From Verrucomicrobiota bacterium (GTDB taxonomy: Bacteria; Verrucomicrobiota; Verrucomicrobiia; Limisphaerales; JACPZS01), in assembly GCA_016195385.1 (NCBI GenBank), contig JACPZS010000070.1, positions 1 through 62,132 on the forward strand: a stretch of DNA of 62,132 bases. Direction: 5' to 3'. The notes beneath the pieces are model-generated. The model saw nothing but the letters and a program-made list of their open reading frames with translations. It did no database searches and was not told where the DNA came from. The position numbers and the translations under genes are program-made. Position 1 is the stretch's first letter. Every line of letters begins with the position of its first letter. Shown here in pieces: positions 9,601 to 17,648 of the stretch.

Positions 9601-9976
9601 AATCCTCCAGATGACTTCTCACCACGCGCTTCCAATCCAGCTTGGCCTCCTTGAAATTCAAGAGCAGCGCCACCTCCAGATCGGTGATGTTCAGGTAGCC
9701 CAGCATTTGCGCGATGTGCGTGTCGCTGAACGTCGTCACCACCTTCGGGTCCACGATCACTTTGCCGTCCACGATGAGATCGGGAATCAGCTTGCCGATG
9801 AAGTGGCCGCGGTAATGAACCGGAAACTCCCGCTGCTGCTCAACCGCATGCCCGCGCGCCACCAACTCGATTACCAGCGCATTCTCGTAGAGCTTCTCAT
9901 CCAGCCCCGGCTTCAACTCGTTCAACACCGCCATCGCTGCTCCGATAATGTCTCGCGTAATTTCTTCGTGCTTCAT
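9599..9976 (-). CDS. GxxExxY protein (PD-(D/E)XK-like fold)
   Basis: A 125-residue protein from the ATG at 9976, giving the usual MKHEEITRDIIGAA start; an open extension to 10012 runs through the neighbouring repeat. The defining motif is GLDEKLY (G-x-x-E-x-x-Y) near residue 24. Further on come REFPVHYRG, PDLIVDGKVIVDPK and a C-terminal NFKEAKLDWKRVV. The E...PD...(D/E)xK spacing is that of restriction-endonuclease-like folds, although here the usual ExK is DPK. The family has no settled function. It is flanked on both sides by palindromic repeats of one type and sits inside the polysaccharide cluster as an unrelated insertion. Confidence 0.9.
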   Translation of the reverse strand: MKHEEITRDIIGAAMAVLNELKPGLDEKLYENALVIELVARGHAVEQQREFPVHYRGHFIGKLIPDLIVDGKVIVDPKVVTTFSDTHIAQMLGYLNITDLEVALLLNFKEAKLDWKRVVRSHLED

Positions 9977-9989
9977 TGAAGAAATTTTA

Positions 9990-10066
9990 ACCACGGATTT
10001 CACGGATGACACGGATGAAAGAAAAAGGCAGTGCTTCTCATCCGTGAAATCCGTGTCATCCGTGGT
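9990..10066. repeat. Palindromic ACGGAT-type repeat, copy 2
   Basis: The left arm at 9991-10017 reads CCACGGAT-TTCACGGAT-GACACGGATG. The right arm at 10039-10065, read on the minus strand, is CCACGGAT-GACACGGAT-TTCACGGATG. The two arms therefore carry the same 9-base modules in swapped order. Between them lies a 21-base spacer. It sits directly upstream of the GxxExxY start. Confidence 0.9.
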
Positions 10067-10092
10067 CAGAGCCTGATGCGGGCGCGGGAGGT

Positions 10093-10160
10093 AACCACGG
10101 ATAACACGGATAAATAAAGAACCTTGTTTCCCATCCGTGTCATCCGTGAAATCCGTGGTA
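10093..10160. repeat. Palindromic ACGGAT-type repeat, copy 3
   Basis: A shortened left arm (about 10093-10112) faces a full right arm at 10131-10159. The full arm, read on the minus strand, has the same module order as the left arm of copy 2. It ends 13 bases before the stop codon of the downstream 801-residue repeat protein and might act as a terminator-like hairpin, which is inference only. Confidence 0.85.
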
Positions 10161-10172
10161 AAAATTCGGGCG

Positions 10173-12578
10173 TCATTGGTGGCGCAGGCGGAAGAACTGT
10201 GCGCTGTTCGTAGCCGGAAGCGTCACGGATTTCTTCGTGCCGTCGTCGCTGACACTTGCGGCATTCGTAACCCAGCTTGTCGGGGCGGCCAGCGCGCCGG
10301 CCTGCTCCAATGAGAAACCGGCCGTGTCCACCGAGGGCCAGGAGATTTGGACATCAGTCCCGGAGCGACGTACCGAAAGCGCGGGAATGTCCGGCAGGTA
10401 GGCGCGTACCAAATAGACTGACACTTTCTCCCCCGCTGTAGTTAACTGCCCTCCCGCATACAGGTTATTGCCGGACACTGCCATCGCGAGCACTTCGCCG
10501 TTCACTCCGGACCCCAGAGCCGACCAACGACTCCCATCGCATTTTGCAATGCTATTGGCTTCGTTGCCGCCCGCTTTAGTGAAGGCCCCTCCCGCGTACA
10601 AGTTGCTGCCCGACACTGCCAGCGCCTCCACTGTGCCGTTGATCCCCGAATCAAGTCCTGACCAATTGTTTCCATCCCATTTGGCAATGCCATTGGCCGC
10701 TATACCGCCTGCCTTCGTGAAGTTCCCTCCCACGTACAAGTTGCTGCCCGACACCGCCAGCGCCAGTACCACTCCGTTGATCCCCGAACCAAGCTCTGAC
10801 CAACTGCTCCCGTCCCATCTGGCAATGTTATTGGCCGCTGTACCGCCCGCCTTCGTGAAGTTCCCTCCTGCATAAACGTTGCTGCCCAACACCGCCAAAG
10901 CAGATACATAACCGTCAGGAGGAAAAACATTGGGAGAGCCTTCCATTCCCGTACCCAGTGTTGACCAACTGTTTCCGTCCCACTTGGCAATGTTATTGGC
11001 TAGAGTACGACCTATCCCCGAGAAGCGACCTCCCGCATACACATTGCCGCCTAGCACTGTGATCGCACGCACACTCTGCCGTCCATCTTCCCCCGAACCC
11101 AACGGTGACCAACTGCTCCCGTTCCATCTGGCAATACCCGGGCCGTCACCTCCCGCGTACACGTCACTGCCCGAAACCGCCACCGTTCGCACAGAAAAGT
11201 CCAACCCCGAACCGAGTGCCGACCAATTATTTCCGTCCCATCTGGCGATATGATTGGCCGCGATGTTGCCCACTGTCGTGAAAAAGCCCCCCGCATATAG
11301 ATCGCTATTCGACGACGCCCTTGCTGTCACAAGGCTATTCAATCCCGAACCGAGTGCCGACCAATTGTTCCCATCCCATTTCGCAACACGACTGGCCGCG
11401 CTTTCGCCGGCCTTCCCGAACCCGCCGCCAGCGTACAGGTCGCCGCCCGACACTGCCAGCGTTTCTACGCTGTCGTTCACTCCCGATCCCACATTGTTCC
11501 AACGATTTCCGTCCCAGTTAGCGAAATATTTCACCGCGCTGCCGCCCGATACTGTGAAAGTGCCGCCCGCATAAACATTGCTCTTCGACACTGCCAGCGT
11601 TGACACGTAGACACCTGAATCTGGAAAGACATCAGTAAGTCCTGAGCCCAGCCTCGACCAAATACTCCCGTTCCACTTGGCAATATTTTTTGCCGCAGTG
11701 CCGCCCGCCGACGTGAACTGTCCTCCTGCATACACATCGTTGCCTGACAGCGTCAATGCATATACACCATAGCCCTTCATCCCCGAACCGAGCGCCGACC
11801 AACTGTTCCCGCCCCATTTAGCAACAAAATTGGCCGCGACTCCGCCAGCATTTGTGAAACTACCTCCCGCGTACACCTCGTTCCCCGCCACCGCCAACGC
11901 ACTCACATAGCCGAGTTGGTCCATTCCGGAACCCATCGCTGACCAAGTGGTGCCATTCCACTTGACAATATTGGTGGCGGCGATGCCGCCTGCAGTTGTG
12001 AATGCGCCGCCCACGTACACATCGCTGCCCGAGACCGTCAGCGCAGCTACATAGGATCCGTAGGGATAACCGCGTCCACCAGCCAGCCCCGTCTCCAGTG
12101 CTGACCACTTGTTCCCATCCCATTTGGCAATGTTTTTAACTGCCACGTCGCCCGCCAAGGTGAAACTGCCCCCGACGTACAGGTTAGTGCCCGACACAGC
12201 TAACGCATATACTACCGGTGGATCGAAACCTAACAAGTCTGCGATACTCATGCCTGAACCGGATATTCCTGAACCCAGTGCTGTCCATTTTTTTCCATCC
12301 CATTTAGCGACACGATTGGCCAGCACGTCTCCGACGAGGCTGAAATAGCCTGCGATATACAGATTGCCTGAATCGTCCACCACTGCCGCGAGAACATGCT
12401 GGTTCGCGCCGGGCAGGCCGCCCATGCTGCTCCAGTTGGCGTCGGTGAAGGTAGAGCCGGTCGGCGCGGGAACAGCACCGGCTTCCACAACCGCCGCAGT
12501 CAGACTGACAGCCGAGTAAGCTGCGAGCGCAATGGCGCTGAACAGCGTGATTTGAAAACGCTTGAGTTTGGTTTTCAT
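10173..12578 (-). CDS. Secreted repeat protein, predicted beta-propeller
   Basis: An 801-residue protein. The ATG at 12578 gives MKTKLKRF and then a hydrophobic signal peptide ending near AVSLTAA; 22 extra open codons upstream lack signal-peptide character. The body has about 14 repeats of 40-55 residues, each with a consensus of WSALGSG, then VxALAVSGSNLYAGG, FTxAGG and AANxIAKWDG. This looks like beta-propeller or delta-60-type blades. The last 80 residues (from LPDIPALSVRR) form a different domain ending in FFRLRH, a C-terminal module common in secreted verrucomicrobial proteins. It is probably exported. It lies inside the polysaccharide region but has no visible enzymatic motif. Confidence 0.85.
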   Translation of the reverse strand: MKTKLKRFQITLFSAIALAAYSAVSLTAAVVEAGAVPAPTGSTFTDANWSSMGGLPGANQHVLAAVVDDSGNLYIAGYFSLVGDVLANRVAKWDGKKWTALGSGISGSGMSIADLLGFDPPVVYALAVSGTNLYVGGSFTLAGDVAVKNIAKWDGNKWSALETGLAGGRGYPYGSYVAALTVSGSDVYVGGAFTTAGGIAATNIVKWNGTTWSAMGSGMDQLGYVSALAVAGNEVYAGGSFTNAGGVAANFVAKWGGNSWSALGSGMKGYGVYALTLSGNDVYAGGQFTSAGGTAAKNIAKWNGSIWSRLGSGLTDVFPDSGVYVSTLAVSKSNVYAGGTFTVSGGSAVKYFANWDGNRWNNVGSGVNDSVETLAVSGGDLYAGGGFGKAGESAASRVAKWDGNNWSALGSGLNSLVTARASSNSDLYAGGFFTTVGNIAANHIARWDGNNWSALGSGLDFSVRTVAVSGSDVYAGGDGPGIARWNGSSWSPLGSGEDGRQSVRAITVLGGNVYAGGRFSGIGRTLANNIAKWDGNSWSTLGTGMEGSPNVFPPDGYVSALAVLGSNVYAGGNFTKAGGTAANNIARWDGSSWSELGSGINGVVLALAVSGSNLYVGGNFTKAGGIAANGIAKWDGNNWSGLDSGINGTVEALAVSGSNLYAGGAFTKAGGNEANSIAKCDGSRWSALGSGVNGEVLAMAVSGNNLYAGGQLTTAGEKVSVYLVRAYLPDIPALSVRRSGTDVQISWPSVDTAGFSLEQAGALAAPTSWVTNAASVSDDGTKKSVTLPATNSAQFFRLRHQ

Positions 12579-12730
12579 GAAATTGAACTGATTGAAAATT
12601 GCTTTTGGCACTCTGTAGCCTAGCGCAAGATATTTTTTCTCCAACCTGATTTCCCGCGACTATGCAATTACTGAGAGAAGTAGCAAGCATGGTTGTGCGC
12701 AATTTGAAAGCCGCATGAAGCCGCTGTCGT

Positions 12731-13996
12731 TCAAGTGGAGGCATTTTTTTCGAGCGCAATCCGGCGAATCATCCAGCGCCCGAGGCCGAAACACATGAGC
12801 AGGCCTACCATCAACCAGATCAAAAATGCCTGCCAGGAAATCAGCGCGGAAATGATGCCACCGACAACTTTCAGACCCGCGACACAGGCCATCACTCGCA
12901 CCATCGCCGCGCTGTTGTGCTGACCTTGGAGCAGCAGGTAATAGAATTGATTGATCTGCAGTGTCATCGCCGCAAAACCCGCCGGGAGCAGCAACGCGAA
13001 GCTCTCGGCGTATTTTTCCGAAAGCACCGTTCCGATCAAATAAGGTGAGGCGAGTTTCAGCAGCAGCAACGCAACGCAGCCGGCGATCAAAAACATTGCC
13101 GTCATGGCATCACACCGTCGCGCGATGCCCCGCCAGTCGCCCGCATTAGTCGCGATGTCCGCCAGCCGGAACATTTTGGGAAACACCGCCTGCATCAAGC
13201 CTGCGTAAAGAAAGCCCGGCAGGATCGCCGCAATGTTGAGGCTCATGTTGAAAATTCCCGCACGCTCCTCGCCGAAGAAATAAAACGCCAGCCAGCGATC
13301 GACGCTCCACAAACACCAGCCCCATGCGCCGAGCCAGAAAAACGGACGCCCATAGTCGCGCAACTCCGCGATCCAGCGTGAAAAATTTTCCTGGCGCTCG
13401 CCCGTTTCGGTTCGCGCGTGTTGCACCGCGAAAGCAATTACACTAATTACGATAACTCCATGAGCCGCGTACCCCAGGCTCAAACCGACGAAGCCATGAA
13501 GCACCCACAACACGGCGGCTACCGGGCCGAGCGCTCGCGTGCCTGCGGCCAGCACGCCCAAGAACAACGATCGCCAGTGTCGATCACTCGCGTTGAGCGC
13601 GCTCGTGGCGACATTAAGGATCGCTGTGGCGTGATTGCTGATGAGCAGCATCGGCAGCACCCAAAGCCAATCCAGCGTGCGATTGGAGACGCTCAGGCCG
13701 GCCACGATCACAAGCATCAACGGCACCAAACCCAGGCTTTGCCGCCAAGCCGAGTGCCAGACAAAACGGGTGTATTGCGCCGCTTGCGGTGATTCCCGCT
13801 GCCAGTAGCGCGCGACGTGATTCACCAATCCGGAATGCGTCAGCAGAAAGCCAACCTGGGTCAGCGTGAGAAACAGCGCATACTTCCCGTAGATCGCCGG
13901 TTCGACGAGGTTCGAAATCAACTTGTAGCCGGCGGTGCCCAGGATCAGCCCGGCCAACTGATTCAGAACGATGGGAGCGAAGCGCGCGGCGATCAC
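12731..13996 (-). CDS. Wzx-like polysaccharide flippase (MOP superfamily)
   Basis: A 421-residue membrane protein with about twelve hydrophobic segments spread along its length. It starts MIAARFAPIVLNQLAGLILG and contains GKYALFLTLTQVGFLLTHSGL, the pattern of the first two helices of the oligosaccharide flippase family. A cytoplasmic-side WFLGAWGW-like aromatic stretch appears near residue 220. It is expected to translocate undecaprenyl-linked repeat units across the inner membrane. With the Wzy-like protein at 4784-6298 it supplies two of the core parts of a Wzx/Wzy pathway. Its neighbours are the secreted repeat protein downstream and a divergent methyltransferase gene 207 bases upstream. 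Confidence 0.85.
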   Translation of the reverse strand: MIAARFAPIVLNQLAGLILGTAGYKLISNLVEPAIYGKYALFLTLTQVGFLLTHSGLVNHVARYWQRESPQAAQYTRFVWHSAWRQSLGLVPLMLVIVAGLSVSNRTLDWLWVLPMLLISNHATAILNVATSALNASDRHWRSLFLGVLAAGTRALGPVAAVLWVLHGFVGLSLGYAAHGVIVISVIAFAVQHARTETGERQENFSRWIAELRDYGRPFFWLGAWGWCLWSVDRWLAFYFFGEERAGIFNMSLNIAAILPGFLYAGLMQAVFPKMFRLADIATNAGDWRGIARRCDAMTAMFLIAGCVALLLLKLASPYLIGTVLSEKYAESFALLLPAGFAAMTLQINQFYYLLLQGQHNSAAMVRVMACVAGLKVVGGIISALISWQAFLIWLMVGLLMCFGLGRWMIRRIALEKNAST

Positions 13997-14203
13997 AAGG
14001 GCGAAATATGGCGGACGATTTTCGTCAGCGTGCGTCGAAACTTGGAGGTCAAGGCCATGCGTTCGCCACTGGTTACGGCATTCACGCGGGAAAGTAAATC
14101 ACTGCCGAGCGTGGCGTTGACATGATTCTCACTTGCCGGGTCTCCGAAACTTTGAAACCTTGCGCGCGGCGCGCGCGAGCAGCGCGCAAAGACACCTTGC
14201 ACT

Positions 14204-14959
14204 ATGGCCTTGGGAAAATTAATTAACGCGGCGTTGTCCAGCGCGACCGGCTACCGGCTCGCGAAAGCCAATTCATCCGTCGGCTCGTTCAGTGGCTGGG
14301 AGTACCTCCGGCACAACGCGCGCCGACTCGAACACCTCGCCAGCCTCGGACTGCCGCTGCACGGAAAAAAAGTTTTGGAAGTCGGCGCGGGCATCGGCGA
14401 TCACTCCAGTTTCTATCTTGATCGCGGCTGCGAAATGCTTATCACCGAAGCGCGCCCGGACAATCTGGAAGTGCTGCATCGGCGTTATCCCGGCGTGGAC
14501 GTGCGCCAGCTCGATTTGGAAACGCCGGATGAAACGCTTGCGGAACAATTCGACGTGATTCATTGCTACGGCGTGCTCTACCATCTGAAAAATCCCGACC
14601 AAGCAATCGCGTTCCTCGCGAAACGCTGCCGGGTTTTTTTACTACTGGAAACTTGCGTTTCCTACGGCAGCGAACTGGCCGTGAACCTCTGTCCCGAAAT
14701 CCACGAGGACCCGACGCAAGCGGTTTCCGGCCAAGGCTGCCGTCCAACTCGTCCCTGGGTCTTCAACGAATTAGAAAAACATTTCCCGTTCGTCTATTTT
14801 CCGGAAACCCAGCCGAATCATCCCGAGTTCCCGACGGATTGGACGAAGCCGCCCGTACCCATGCCTCCCTTCACACGCGCCGTTTTCGTCGCATCGCGAA
14901 TGGCGATCGCCAATCCTCTACTCAAATCGGAGTTGCTTAAGCAGCAGCGTCCGCAATGA
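14204..14959 (+). CDS. Class I SAM-dependent methyltransferase
   Basis: A 251-residue protein with a clear class I fold. Motif I is VLEVGAGIGDHSSFYL at about residues 57-72, an acidic end of strand 2 follows (ITEARPDN), and the motif IV region is FDVIHCYGVLYHL near 113-125. The C-terminal third is rich in Pro and aromatic residues and is not typical of small-molecule methyltransferases. It may methylate a sugar or lipid-linked intermediate of the neighbouring glycan cluster. It is transcribed divergently from the flippase gene and converges on the second FkbM gene, so it has its own promoter. The substrate is unknown. Confidence 0.85.
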   Translation: MALGKLINAALSSATGYRLAKANSSVGSFSGWEYLRHNARRLEHLASLGLPLHGKKVLEVGAGIGDHSSFYLDRGCEMLITEARPDNLEVLHRRYPGVDVRQLDLETPDETLAEQFDVIHCYGVLYHLKNPDQAIAFLAKRCRVFLLLETCVSYGSELAVNLCPEIHEDPTQAVSGQGCRPTRPWVFNELEKHFPFVYFPETQPNHPEFPTDWTKPPVPMPPFTRAVFVASRMAIANPLLKSELLKQQRPQ

Positions 14960-14996
14960 CAAACTTCCGCGCCGCAGTCCTCGCACGCTTCGCCGA

Positions 14997-15911
14997 CTAG
15001 CTCGTGGAAAGCTCCCTTTCGCAAGGCGCGAAGATCAAGTTGTCGTACGAGTATCTCTCTCGCGGTTGGTGAAGTTGAAACTTGCCGTTGCACAATTCCC
15101 ACGCGCGATAGCCTGCCGCCGCCAGGTGCTCATGCAATGCCCGGCTCTGAATGTTCGCGCCCACATCGCCGACCTCGACCGTCAAGAGCGGTCGATCTAC
15201 TTTGAGCATCGTCGCCGCGCCGCGTAGAATTTCCAGTTCGGCGGATTCCGCGTCGATTTTGATCAATGAAATTGTTTTGCCACGCCGTTGCCGGAATTGA
15301 TCGAGCGTGCCTGTCGTCACGTCAAATTCCTGCGGCGGCGGAATTTCTTGATCCGTTTTCGCTTCGGTGAAGCTGTTAAAAGCCAGCCACTTTGGTCCGT
15401 AGTCGCGGAACTTCACCACCCGCTCGCACGACCACAACGCCTCCGGATGCACCACCACTTGTTTGAACCGCGCCACATTCCGCGCGGCGATCGTGCGCGT
15501 GGATGGCGTCGGCTCGAACGCATGAACTTCGCCGCGTTCGCCTACGAGCCGCGCGAAAAGGGTCGTGTAGTAACCCACGTGCATGCCCACATCCAGCACG
15601 ACCATGCCCGGCCGCACCAGCCGCAAAAACGCCTCCGTCAACGACTCTTCGTAAATTCCATAACTGGCGATTTGCTCGCCGACGCCTTCGCCGTTGACGA
15701 TGGAGAAATCCGCCAGATGAAACGCCTCCACCTCCCGGATTTCTCCATCCACCTCTCCGCGCCCGGCAAATTTCTTGAATTGATTGCGCGCGAAACGCAA
15801 CGGATTCACGAACGGCTTTTGCCACTTCGCACACGTTTTGTAGCGCAGCCGCGTCTGAAAGGCCCGCATCAGCATCACGCCCGTTTGATCTGGCTCGCCC
15901 ATCTCAGACAT
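14997..15911 (-). CDS. FkbM-family SAM-dependent methyltransferase
   Basis: A second FkbM methyltransferase (304 residues), only distantly similar to the one at 8584-9456. It has VVLDVGMHVGYYTTLFARL (motif I) at about residues 104-122, then VHAFEPTPST, and the family signature ISLIKIDAESAELEILRG around residue 220. The Asp-Ala-Glu replaces the more usual Asp-x-Glu-Gly. About 90 N-terminal residues precede the fold, and internal starts such as the Met at residue 13 are possible. It closes the polysaccharide region on the right. It is transcribed towards the plus-strand methyltransferase with a 37-base gap. Confidence 0.88.
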   Translation of the reverse strand: MSEMGEPDQTGVMLMRAFQTRLRYKTCAKWQKPFVNPLRFARNQFKKFAGRGEVDGEIREVEAFHLADFSIVNGEGVGEQIASYGIYEESLTEAFLRLVRPGMVVLDVGMHVGYYTTLFARLVGERGEVHAFEPTPSTRTIAARNVARFKQVVVHPEALWSCERVVKFRDYGPKWLAFNSFTEAKTDQEIPPPQEFDVTTGTLDQFRQRRGKTISLIKIDAESAELEILRGAATMLKVDRPLLTVEVGDVGANIQSRALHEHLAAAGYRAWELCNGKFQLHQPRERYSYDNLIFAPCERELSTS

Positions 15912-16183
15912 AGCTCGACCGGCGGCCGATGGGATTAAAATGGAAAAGCAGCCGCCCGCCGCGATTGGAAATCGCGCCGGCGTTCTGCGACTGGTTGCTG
16001 GTCATCTTGCTGGTCAAAAACACACCACCGCGAAGTGGCGCTCAGTTCATAACAGAATCGCAAGTGGGTTCAAGCGTTCCGGCAAATTTCCAACAACTCG
16101 CTCACTGATCCGAGTTGCCTTGCGTCTCCGCGTGCAGCAATTCACAACTTGCCCACGATAAATTTTTGTGAATAGCTACGGCT

Positions 16184-16381
16184 ATGAGTGCGCAAGAAAT
16201 CATTGAAGAATTCATGGCCCTACCTCCCGCCGAACGGGCGCAGGTGACCAAGTTTGTCGTTGAACACGACGACTCATGGATTCCTGACGAGTTCAAGGAA
16301 GCGATGAAGGACGCCGAGGCCGGGCGTTTGGTGGACATGGAAACGGCGCTCTTTGAAACGCCGCCGCCGCGTCTGCAATGA
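16184..16381 (+). CDS. Antitoxin of a RelE/ParE-type module
   Basis: A 65-residue acidic protein (MSAQEIIEEFMALPPAERAQ) resembling 'addiction module' antitoxins that pair with RelE/ParE toxins. The N-terminal helix carries a PPAERAQ turn, followed by IPDEFKEAMKDAEAGR, an acidic helix expected to wrap the toxin, and a Pro-rich tail. Its stop codon overlaps the toxin start codon (ATGA), so the two are translationally coupled. The order antitoxin then toxin is the classical one and predicts autoregulation by the antitoxin or the complex. It opens a cluster of small toxin-antitoxin genes. Confidence 0.75.
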   Translation: MSAQEIIEEFMALPPAERAQVTKFVVEHDDSWIPDEFKEAMKDAEAGRLVDMETALFETPPPRLQ

Positions 16382-16653
16382 AATACCGCTATCGCGCGGT
16401 GGAAAGATTCTGGACGAGCTTTTATCGCCTGAATCCGGAGCAAAAGGAATCCGCGCGCAAGGCATGTAAGATTTTCAAAGAAGACCCATTCGACCCACGC
16501 TTGCGAACGCACAAGATTCAGCGGCTCTCCGCAGAATGCGGACGCACGATTTACGCCGTTGAGATCGAAGGCGATTTGCGTTCAACCTTTTATCTGGACG
16601 GCGAAACCGTGGTCTCCCTGATTGTCAGCACGCACGGCATCTACAACGGTTGA
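16378..16653 (+). CDS. RelE/ParE-family toxin
   Basis: A 91-residue basic protein with the RelE/ParE layout. An N-terminal strand (MKYRYRAVERFW) leads to two helices with many Lys/Arg (LNPEQKESARKACKIF), then FKEDPFDPRLRTHKI, a sequence common to this toxin superfamily, and a C-terminal sheet (RTIYAVEIEGDLRSTFYL) ending in a hydrophobic strand. RelE-type members cleave mRNA on the ribosome and ParE-type members poison gyrase; the sequence alone does not decide between them. It overlaps the antitoxin by four bases and appears intact. Confidence 0.85.
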   Translation: MKYRYRAVERFWTSFYRLNPEQKESARKACKIFKEDPFDPRLRTHKIQRLSAECGRTIYAVEIEGDLRSTFYLDGETVVSLIVSTHGIYNG

Positions 16654-16696
16654 ATCAAAGTTCAACGCAGACGCGTTGGGAAAACTGGATAAACAC

Positions 16697-16996
16697 ATGG
16701 TTCGGATTGAAACAGCGCAACCGCTCACCGGCCATCGTTTGAAAGTCCGGTTCAACGATGGGCTCGAAGGGATTTATCCGGTCGAACCGGAGTGACGCGG
16801 CGGCGTGTTCCTGAAATTGTTGGAGGCAAATTCCTTCAACGCCGTCACCATCAATCCCGACTTCGGCTGTGTGGAATGGCCCGGCGGCATTGATCTTTGC
16901 CCGGACACGATGTATCACGCCATGACCGGTGAGGTGGCGAAGGTGGAACTCCATTCGCCGATGGCTTTGCGCGAAGACGCGAAAAAGAATCCGTAA
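16697..16996 (+). pseudogene. DUF2442 protein interrupted by an in-frame TGA
   Basis: The frame starting at the ATG at 16697 encodes MVRIETAQPLTGHRLKVRF and then NDGLEGIYPVEPE. It is stopped by TGA at 16793-16795 and continues in the same frame as RGGVFLKLLEANSFN through VTINPDFGCVEWPGG and LCPDTMYHAM. The joined sequence follows the DUF2442 family end to end: an N-terminal strand, a GVF turn, then the VxWPxGxDLxPDxxY signature. One nonsense change therefore breaks an otherwise preserved gene of about 99 codons. DUF2442 genes often accompany toxin-antitoxin genes, which fits the location. A shorter protein starting at the GTG at 16805 could still be made. Confidence 0.75.
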
Positions 16997-17441
16997 GCAA
17001 ACAAGCCGCAGCGCCGTAGGTGCGAAATCTTTGTAGCCCGCGCAACTCATTTGCCGAAAGCTCCGTTCAGGAGCGGCATATTCCCGATGTCGCTCCGACG
17101 GAGCTTGTGATTTTTGTGGGCGGATTTTCTACAAATATGACGCGCCGCTGGCGTTGGAACGGAGCGCGGGCTTCAGCCCGCTTCAGTGCCCGAATGATGA
17201 TGACGTTTGAATTGCTTGTGGGCGGTTCGGGTGCGCGGATGGTGAAGTGGCGTGAGCGCCGCGCACCGCCGTTCGGGATTCAGTCAGCGGCAGTCTGCCG
17301 ACGCGCCGCTACGACGCAGGGAAAACTGGAGTGCTGCTTTGCGTCTCCGATCCGTGGCGACTTGGCATTCTCATCGGTCGCGAAGCATTTACGAAACATT
17401 TGCCGCTTGAGAGCGAAGCGCGGAAAAATTAAGCTGCTGCC
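16997..17441. other. Gene-free spacer with interspersed repeats
   Basis: No convincing gene lies in these 445 bases; an open plus-strand frame across 17020-17445 has no recognisable protein features. The first part (about 17011-17110) holds a palindromic 'GCTCCG...CGGAGC' repeat typical of interspersed repeats in verrucomicrobial genomes, with a 13-base near-perfect palindrome in the stretch GTCGCTCCGACGGAGC. The last part contains the left copy of a 68-base direct repeat. Confidence 0.6.
17313..17380. repeat. Left copy of an imperfect direct repeat flanking the MazF-type pair
   Basis: Begins GACGCAGGGAAAACTG and runs through TTTGCGTCTCCG to GGCATTCTCATCGGT. The right copy at 17978-18045 is in the same orientation and matches over most of its length. 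The two copies bracket the 523-base antitoxin/toxin pair. Confidence 0.85.
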
Positions 17442-17648
17442 GTGAGAACGCTAAACGCGCATTTTGACGGAAAGTTCATCGTGCTGGATGAACCGGCCCG
17501 CCTGAAACCCAACGCCAAGGTCAAAGTCATTGCCGCGGACGCGGACGACGTGGACGGCGGCTTGGCGGGTGACTTCGCGCGCCTGTCAGAACCTGCGTTC
17601 CGCGCGATTTGGGACAACCCGCTCGATGCCGACTACGATCACCTATAA
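17442..17648 (+). CDS. Antitoxin of the MazF/PemK-type module
   Basis: A 68-residue protein starting with GTG. The N-terminus (MRTLNAHFDGKFIVLDEP, then ARLKPNAKVKVI) has the short beta-rich layout of DUF2281/AbrB-like antitoxins: strand, 'VLDEP', 'L..G/N..V.V'. It is followed by an acidic toxin-binding tail ending NPLDADYDHL. The coding region overlaps the downstream toxin gene by 23 bases, and pairing with a MazF/PemK gene is the main support for the role. No Shine-Dalgarno sequence is obvious before the GTG. Confidence 0.7.
   Translation: MRTLNAHFDGKFIVLDEPARLKPNAKVKVIAADADDVDGGLAGDFARLSEPAFRAIWDNPLDADYDHL

Noticed and set aside
16793..16795. In-frame TGA as a selenocysteine codon in the DUF2442 gene
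   Set aside because: The position is not a redox-active Cys in the family and no SECIS-like hairpin stands out. A nonsense mutation is simpler.
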